From CAZOOM01 sp964460795 (lineage in GTDB: Bacteria; Omnitrophota; Omnitrophia; Omnitrophales; Aquincolibacteriaceae): a stretch of DNA of 64,000 nucleotides. Every line of letters begins with the position of its first letter. Positions within the stretch are counted from its first letter, which is position 1. A program made the position numbers and the translations under genes. The notes beneath the pieces were generated by a model. The model had not been told where the DNA came from, ran no database searches, and worked only from the letters and a program-made list of their open reading frames with translations. Location: NCBI GenBank assembly GCA_964460795.1, contig CAYWRU010000002.1, positions 62,001-126,000 on the forward strand, in the 5' to 3' direction. Shown in pieces: positions 29,901 through 38,900 of the stretch.

Positions 29901-32900
29901 CGGCGTGAAGATATTCAAGATGATAACGGGTTTCCCATCCTGACTTACCCAAATGCGTCATCGCTGTTTTTAACCGCAAGAGATCCTCGCCTGGAACACG
30001 CGTTAAAAGAGGGATGATGTCAAAATAAGCCGCCGCCTGTTCATAGGGGAGTTTTGCCTGCATGAGATTTTCTACAAAAGCCTGATACAAAAGCCCATAA
30101 CGAATGACCGCAAACATTTCCGGTTCTGATAAATTCAGGAAATCAACATCGATCACCAGCTGCGGGCCCATACCAGTCGCATCATGAGTAAATTGCACCG
30201 GGCGCTCTTCGTACTGTGATAACCGAACCTTATCAAAGCGATCATGATATTCACTCGCCATTTTCTTGATAAAAGCTAGTTTTGAGAGAAACTCTTCTTT
30301 TTTTCCTTCAAGGCCACAGCGTGCCAGCCATTTTTCAAACTCTTGGGTATGAAAACCAGGCGTTTCTTCCCATCGGATTTCAATCCGCTCCACTTTTTTT
30401 TCACTTGCCGCAGATAAGGACCATCCCGCCGGCCTTCCAATGTTGATTCCCATATCATTTAAAGCGGGAGTGATCATTCTTGGGTCGACCGGATCTGATG
30501 CTTGAAGGATGTGATTTCCCCGCAGCTGATTCAAAATAATTTTAAGCGTATCCAGCTCAGCGATATGCATCTCATCTTTATGGAGTTCTTTGATGATTTC
30601 AGACACGGCTTGCGCTGCAAGAAACACATTTCGTTTGCCTTTGCTTGTCATTTCTCTTGCAAGAATGCGGGTCTGATCCTCTACCGTTTTTGCATTGGCC
30701 TTAGGCTCCGCCGGCGCAGGAAGGATGTTTCCTACGATCCGCTCCACGTCATCTTTAAGCGTAATTTTGGCCTGCTCGGGCGGCTGATTTTCGATCACTC
30801 TCTGTACCCACAAACGAACGCTCGTTGATCCGGCCATTTTAGAAAGCAGCCTTGAGATTCTTTCTTTGCGTTCCTCCGTCAACAAGCTAATGATCTTTAC
30901 CGCCCGCTTTTTTTCGCGCAGTCGTGCAACATGATTGGCCCGCCATGCTTGAAGACGTGCTGGATGCCCCGCTTTTCTAGCAAGGATCTTGGCAGGCATC
31001 CCCTCTAATTTTGCGCGGGTGGAATACCATATCGTTTCAGCGTTTTTCCAAAGATGTTTTTTATCAAAGAGCGGGTAGCTGATCCGGCTGTCATAATTCG
31101 GGATAAGCTCTTTAAGATTCAGCGGTTCGCCGGGACGTAAAAAGCGAAGTTCGCTGCGTTGGGAATCCGGAAGATTTTCTTCCCCAACTTCTCCCGATTC
31201 AAAAACGTGGTCTTCCGCCAGTCCCGAATTGGCCGCCGCATCTCCTGCAAAACGTCTGAATACATTCAAGTTAAGACCTGCATAGGGGTGATGGTCTACA
31301 AAACTATCCATATGGGCATAGCCCTGGCCTGATTCATAACGGCGCATTACTTTTTTATAGCGGGCCATCCACGGATCTGGCGGCTTGGAACGCCCCGTCA
31401 CATCTACCCAAAGAGCATCGAACGCTACAAACTCACCATCCTGAAGCGGGGCATCCATGATCCCATGAATCACTTGGACGGTTTCATCCAAATTTCCAAC
31501 GACAAACAGAAGTCTGAGCAAATTGATTACGGACAAAACCTGGGTTCTTGGCATGTAAATGGCGTAGTCTTCACGCACTTGTAAAATTTCTTCCAGAATT
31601 TCGAGGGCTTTTTGTTTATCCTCTTTAGACGACCATTCCCATTGCATTTCAATGACATGGGCCGGGGCCTTTTCCGGATCTAAATCATTCATCCAAACCA
31701 CAATCTTCTTCAGCCAGTCCGCCACATGGTGGTCTCGGCTGTGAAAAAGTTTTGCAAGGCTGACTGATTTTCCGGCCACGGGCACGGGAAGATGGTGGTT
31801 CGCGCTGGCGGTAATCACTCGAACCGCAGGAACTTTTTCTCGAGCTGCTTCGCGGGTCAGACTCACCACTTGTTTCTCTGCTCTCGCAAGGGCCAGCTGA
31901 TGCCGTTCCTCGTCCGGTCTCTGAATTCCAGATGTTTCGTCCTCAGCTCGAAGTCTATCTTCCCATTGCCGTTGTATTTTGGTCATTGCAGTTAATACTT
32001 TGCGTTCATCAACTCGGGCAACGCCTCCGTTCTGTGCAAAGGCAGCATAAAGCGGAGCAGGCAGCAGACTCGCAGAAGCAGCATCCTTGGGAGCCTCTTC
32101 TTTTGGCGGCTGAGGCGTTTCTAAAGGTGCGGCAGGTGATGCGAGAACAGAATTTTCGGCTTGTACCGGAAGTGGTTCCGGTTGGGACTCAAGAGCCGAC
32201 ACATCGGCCGGCAAAGGTAATGCTGCAGGCGCCGAAGAAACGGGCGGAACTTCAGCCGCTGAAATAGGCTCCGTGTCTGAAGATTGGGTTTCCGCAGGCA
32301 CAGCCGAAAGATCCGGAATTTCAGCAGGATTGGGGTTTTCTGGATCCGTTCTTAATTCTGAGCGCACCTCCTTTTTTTCCTCATACCAGGCCGGATAAAA
32401 TTCTTTGAGTTTTGGAATGATTTGATCCGCAAGTCTTTGCAGGCGCGCCGCATCAAAGGGAGGTGTGCGGTTTTCTCGCATCACATCTTTCACAATTTGC
32501 GAAAGCCTCGGACTGGTAAAAGCCTCTTCCTTTAAACGCCGGTAAATACGTCCGAGTGACTTGGGAGGAAGCAAAGTTTCTTTTTGTTTTTGGGCTTCTG
32601 AAACAATCACTTCCAGCACCGCCAGATCAGCGAAACGGATGGATTGAAGTGCCTTGAAATGATCTGTCTTTGGAATTCTAATCCGCGAAACGAGACGTGA
32701 TTTAAAATAGAGATCCCGGCGCAGCGCAGGACTTGTTTTTCGAAGCAGCATTTTTGCAGCCTTATCAAACTGGAGGAGCACCTCTTCTGTCGGAAGATAA
32801 AAAGATGCTGCAAATTCTTCCGGACTTAACCGCCTTAGATATTTAACTCCTCTCATTTTTCGAGCCAGAATTTCCAGTTCTTTTTGTCTCTCTCCCCGCA

Positions 32901-35900
32901 ACTCCGCCCGCAAAGCGGGACGGATCCGTCCTTCGTTACGCGAAGGCGGATCGGCGCGAGGCTTCCACGCCTCGCCCGGAGTAGTACTCAGCAGCGGAGT
33001 CGGAACATTTCCGGCAGTGCCAGGTTTTGTTAGATTTGTTAGCCCAGACCTGTCCCTCCCGGAAATGTTCCGACTGGCAGAAAGCCCGGCCAGGGCAAGT
33101 GTACGACGAATCTCAGAACGGGAAGCAAAGTGGCGGTGATCGGGCGTAAGTCGGTAATGAGGAGACACAGGATTTAAATCAGCCTTTTCATCGACGGCAA
33201 TCAGACGCCCCTTTTTAGACCTCTCTTGCTCTCCATTCTGTTTTTTAATTTCAATCCAAAATTCATAAATCCCTTCTGTCAAAGGGCGTAATCGCGCGGC
33301 CCAACTGGTAACCCCTGGAATTTGTCCTTGTGCCGCATGAGTTTCGCGCATTGGAATTCTTGCTTCCTCTCCGTCTTGTGATTGAACTACAAGTTCAGCT
33401 GTCTCTGGCCGGCCTTGAATGCTTGTCTCAAGCATAAAAGGAACGGTTAAAGAAGGATTTTGCGCATTCAACTTCCGTATCTGAATGGCATCTTCGATCA
33501 CATCCGGCTTCACCCGCAAAATCTTCACGTCCTGGGGATTGATTTTAGGGACTATTTTTTTTCTTTGCTCGTGAAGCCAGCGCACTGTTGTAACAGCTAA
33601 ATTTGCTAGAGTGCTTGAAGGCTTTCCTTGTGCAGCCTCATTCAATCTTTCCAAAGAAAGATTTTCGGGAAGTTTATTGACCCATTGACCGCCGAATCCA
33701 GGAATATTGAGCCGGTACTGTTCTGAGAGATTTGCGATATCAATCAAACCCAAAAGGGCAATCAGTGGAACATGTCCATTTTGGATTTGGGGATAAATCG
33801 TTTGCGGCGCATAAACTAATTCTAGTAACTTATGATGAATTTCAGGGGTCACCCGCATCATATGAGGATGAAACTTCTCCCCCGGCATATCCGGAAAAAA
33901 AGCGCGCACCATGGGACCTTTTACATTCTCCCAATCTGTGATTTTTTCCCAAGCTGCTTGGGGAGATCCTGTATCTGCAACGTTAAATGTCATCATTCCA
34001 CTTCGTCTACGAACATTCAAAGGATGATACCAACTTGAGAAATCAAGTCCGTAAACAAGCGGATAATAATTATTACCAAAATACCCCGAAGATAACTGAA
34101 TCTCCGGCGGAACCGTGCCTAATGTTTCAAGAATTAATACCTTTCCTTGATCTTGGGCAATCTCCGCCAGATCCGACATCGCGGCTTCTCCGGGAGAAAG
34201 ACGAAAATATCCGGCTCGAATTTGGTCGTCTGCCTTGGGAGGTTCTCTGTCTCCTTCAGGAAAAAGCCACGTCTTTACATCGCCGTCATCCTGCGCCCTT
34301 TCGTTCGGAGTCAGACGAATCACATCCCATTTAGGTTCGTTATCAAAAAAAGCATCTTCTGCCCAATGCCAGCGCTGCCACCTGGATCCAAGAGGAATTT
34401 TTTCTTCGCGCTTTTCTGGAGGAACTTTGCGGGCAATGATTAACATATTCCCTCCTTTTCGAATCTGCCCGTTCTCATCAAATAAAAGCGGAGCCACCTC
34501 GCGCGGCCATCCTAACTGAACGCTCATTTCCTGAATGCGCCGCCGGATCAATTCATCTGCCCGACGAGCTGCTGTCTGTTTAGCTCCTTCGGAAGGGGTT
34601 TGCAAAGCATCTTGGCGGAGTTGTTGGATTTCATGAAAGATGCCCAGCTCCTGCAAAGTGAGTCCCTTTTGCAGATACACAAAAATTCGATATACCCCCA
34701 AGGCATGATCGACTCGCACATAATCAGCACGATCAAGATTGGCTTTATACACCTTTAGAAAAAGCTGCCAAGCTTCTGGATTCGACCAGTCATAAACAGG
34801 AAAGTTCCAAATTTGTCCCACAGGAGTTTCTTTTTTGCCGGGAACGCCTTGAACCGCATCACGCCGATATCCATTGGCGGGGTTCATCCCCACCGCGCGC
34901 GGATTTTTCCAGACCTCCGCATCCGGCGGTGCAAAAGCCATATCCACCATGGATGAAATCCCAAGATTTCGATAATGGTTATCTAAATTTATTTTCTGAG
35001 TACTCAGCATGAATTGGACAAAGGCATCAAATTGTAATTCGTTTTTTAATCGGTCTCTCGCCTGCTGAAGCGCTGCAGGATTCCGGTCCCGCAAGCCCGC
35101 CTCCCACAACCTCCAATCTTCACCATTTTGAGGATGATGAATTTTGTTTTCCCGTGTCAGTTCGAGAAATAGCAGGTCATCATTCACTAACTCCTGGTTT
35201 TGTTTTAGGAAATTCTGAAAGTTATTCCAAAGTGGAGAGTCCTGATGCTTTTGGAAAGTTTCCCATGCTAATGTCATCGCAAGAAGATTAAGCCTCCGGA
35301 TGGATCCATGATCAATCTGGGGACTGCTTTTTAGCGCATGGATTTCCGTCTGATGTTGCTCTAGAAAATTTTGCCAATCAGGAACCGTTATTCCTGCATT
35401 TGCCAAGCAGCGAATCACGCCAGGAGCGCTTAAATAGACAGGATCTAAAAGAAGCGTGCTTAACACCGAATAAGGAGAATTGCCTGCTGAGGAATACGTA
35501 TAAGGAAGACCTTGAATAATATGATATCCCAAGCGATGCGCAACATCCCCGGCTACTTGAGCGGTTTCAAAGTTGCCTATTCCCCAATCGTCCTCATGCC
35601 GCATATGATGAAAGGGAAGAAAAATTCCTTCCACCGGAATGGCGGCATCCAGGGGAGAAAAAAATTCTTTTTTTGGCATCTCACTCACCGGTACAAGAGC
35701 GCCTGCAAAGGCCGTATTCAAAAGGTGCAGCATGCGTCCCGCTGGAATACCTTCCCAGCCCCAATCACGGGCATAGGTCTCATAGCGCAACTCATGAGAA
35801 GCGCGTGTCAAAATCCAAAAATTCAAAACTGTTTTTGCAGTTTTTCGATCCCATTTTGATAAAAGCGAGTTCTGCATCCCTTGATTTTCAATTTCGTCCA

Positions 35901-38900
35901 GATATCCATCGACAAAGGCAGCGCTGACCTCGGATAACCATTTCCCGAGCAAAGAGATCACCGCTCCCTTTGCGGAGTCAAACCCCGCTTCTTGAAGCGT
36001 CATTTGATCGGCTAAGACGAGAGAAATTTTTCGAGCCGCATCACGATCCGCAGGATGAGCTTGAGGATCAAGATCGAAATAAGTATAAAGCTGAATATTC
36101 GTAATATACCAAAACGCTTGAAGCATCCCCGCAAGATCCACCAGCGGATTTTCTCGAGAATCATAATCAGCACTCACCCTATCTTTCGCTGGAGGACCTT
36201 CGAAATCAATCCATCGGATCCTCGCAGCTGCTTGATGTGCCGTTTCCTGGACAACCGATGAGTTTCCGCTTTGAATCGCGTCAAGCAAGGCTTTAACATG
36301 CTGAACACCGTTCGAGGATTGAATCAAACCTTGAGCTCCGTGGAGATCACCATGAACTTGGGCTTTACGAATCACATCTTGCAGGTGGAGAAAATTCGAG
36401 GCAAAAGCCATGAGAGGTTCAGCGGCCTTGGAAGTCTCGGGGGTGATGCGCGCACCGCGGGGAGCCAGCTGTTCTAATGCTTCAATAATCGCTTGAAGTC
36501 CCTGGCCTGATTCCGTTTTGGCGCGCCTATGCAAAACCGGCATCGTTTCTGACAAATTGCGCAACGGAATGTTGGCCCAGCGGAAACTATCCGTAGGTGT
36601 GGCGGGGACGCTATCAAACTCTTTGTTCCCGCTTCGTAAAAATCCCACATGCATTCGAGCAATGCTTCCCGCCACTTCACGAGCCCATGGGGCCATTCCT
36701 TGCGCATTTTTCTCACAATGGTTAGGACGATCTGCTGGCTCTGCAGTCCGTAAAGTTTTCATAAGCTGTGTTAATCCGTTCCAAAAGACATCTCCCACTT
36801 CTTGTTCACTTTGAATTTTCTCCATGACCGTCCCCAGAGGCGATCGCACACCTGACTGACTTTGATAATAAAAAACCCCCGCCAGCTTAGGGACGTTGGG
36901 GTAATGTGAAGTGGCGAGTGCTTCAAGTCGCGGCATTTCAAGATTGTCCGGCCATTTCATCCCCCTAGCACCAGCGTTACCCCGGACATCTTTATACGTT
37001 TTACTCACAAAGGCTTGTCCATCAGACTGAATGAGGGTCAGCACATTGCTGGTTGATACACCAAGAGGCTGAGCCTTTAATTTTTTCACATCGATAGTCT
37101 TAAGATCATTTCCATAAGGAACAAAAATAATTTGACCACCTTGAGCGGTGGAAATCGAAGCGCCGTTCCGGAAATGCCTCACCACCATCTTCTGGTAGAG
37201 ATGGCTTGGCTCGGCAAGAGCCAGGTATCGTTCACCATCGGTGAGTTGTATTTTGACCACATCGCTCTCAGCGATCCCCCTTTGTTTGGTTGTCGAGATC
37301 AAAAGGGGGATAAAATATCTTTTTTGCAGCTTTTTCCCTCCGCTAGTTTTTAGATGAAAGACAGCGATCACTCCATTCAAAGTTTGGTGATTGGACAATC
37401 TCAGTTGAAAAGAGTCCTCTTCCTCTATTTTTTCAACCGTGTTTTCCTTATCCATAAACCATCGTTTATTTTTAATCCAACCGGATAAACGAGATATGGC
37501 CAAAGAGGGGTTTTTAGAAAATTGTCTTTGCGTCAACCGCAGCATGAGGGTCTTGTGTTTTTCCGATTTCCCAGAGACGCGGGCGCTGCTTCGAACTTCA
37601 GAACGGGAGGACTGAACAGAAAGCCCAGCCAGGGAAAGTGTGCGGCGGATCTCAGCATGAAGTAATGCGGGATTAACGTCGGAAAGGCTCAGAGCTTGGT
37701 CTCCCACCGAAAAATCGGTTGCACGGTAGGTGGAGGATGCATGACTCAATAAGCGCTTCGTATAAGACTCCCATCCTTCCGTGTTGGACATTTTGGGAGT
37801 GATGCGGACATAGGAATAATTTTGTTCGTTGAAATGTTTTTCAAAAGGCTCGGAGTGAAAGCCGCCGGTCACAACTGCAATGCGTGTGCCGGTGTGCGAG
37901 TTAGCGAGTATGCCAGTTTCCAGTGCGCCAGTTAAATCTACCGGTTTACTGGCTAACCGGCTTACTTGCTCACTGGTTAACTCGCTCACCCGTTCACTCG
38001 CTAACCTTGATTCAAGGTTACGAATCATGACGGCGTCACGCGCCTTGGCGCTCTGATAAAACGAGAGCGCTGCATCAAAGAGAATATCCATTTCCGAAGC
38101 GGCGTTCATCCCTTTGAGGGTTGACTGAAAGGGAGTAAGGCAATTCATAAAAATCGATGGTCTTAAATCTGAGTGAATAATTTTTTCGTAATTTTCAGGA
38201 GCAAGCTGAAGCGAAAATAATTTCGTGAGTAATTGATAATCCGCCAACAGAACAAGGATTTCTTTCTCTTCGGAGGTTGCGGCAAGCTTGTTGGAGATTT
38301 GATGCTCCAGATTTTTCATTTCTTGCATGAGTCGCTGACTTTTGAGTTCGCTTTGAAGCAGCACGTGTCCAATCCATCGATTCACATGGGGATATCGGTA
38401 ATAAGGAAAATCTTTGGGAAGACGATCGACCAAGCTTTCCATCAGATTTTCTAAATCGGTATCAGAAAGAGTGACTTGGTTTTGAGAAGAAAACAACAAG
38501 GAATGAATCTGATCATAAAGATTTAGACCGAGATGTGCACCAGGGACCAGATCACCAGCCACTACCCCATTCGACGAAGCCAGTAATTTATTCTGGTGCT
38601 CCTGCGCTCTGGTGTTCTGGTGCTCTCGAGGAAGTAATTTTTCAATCACTGCCAAGAAGGCTCCTCGCTCTTTTTCAAACTCTGAAAGATTAAGCACCTT
38701 TTCCATCCGCTGAAGGGCAAAGATCCGGAGCATCATGGGCCATTCGATTTGCTCGCGCGGATCCTCCAGATTCAAATTCAAAACCTGGAGAGCCTGTTTC
38801 TTCAAAGCTGCGAGATACGCTTCAAATGTCAGTGTTCCTGCTTCATAGCTTTCTCGGATTTTGACAAATCGCTTTAGTTCTTTATTCAGCCGAGTTCCCT

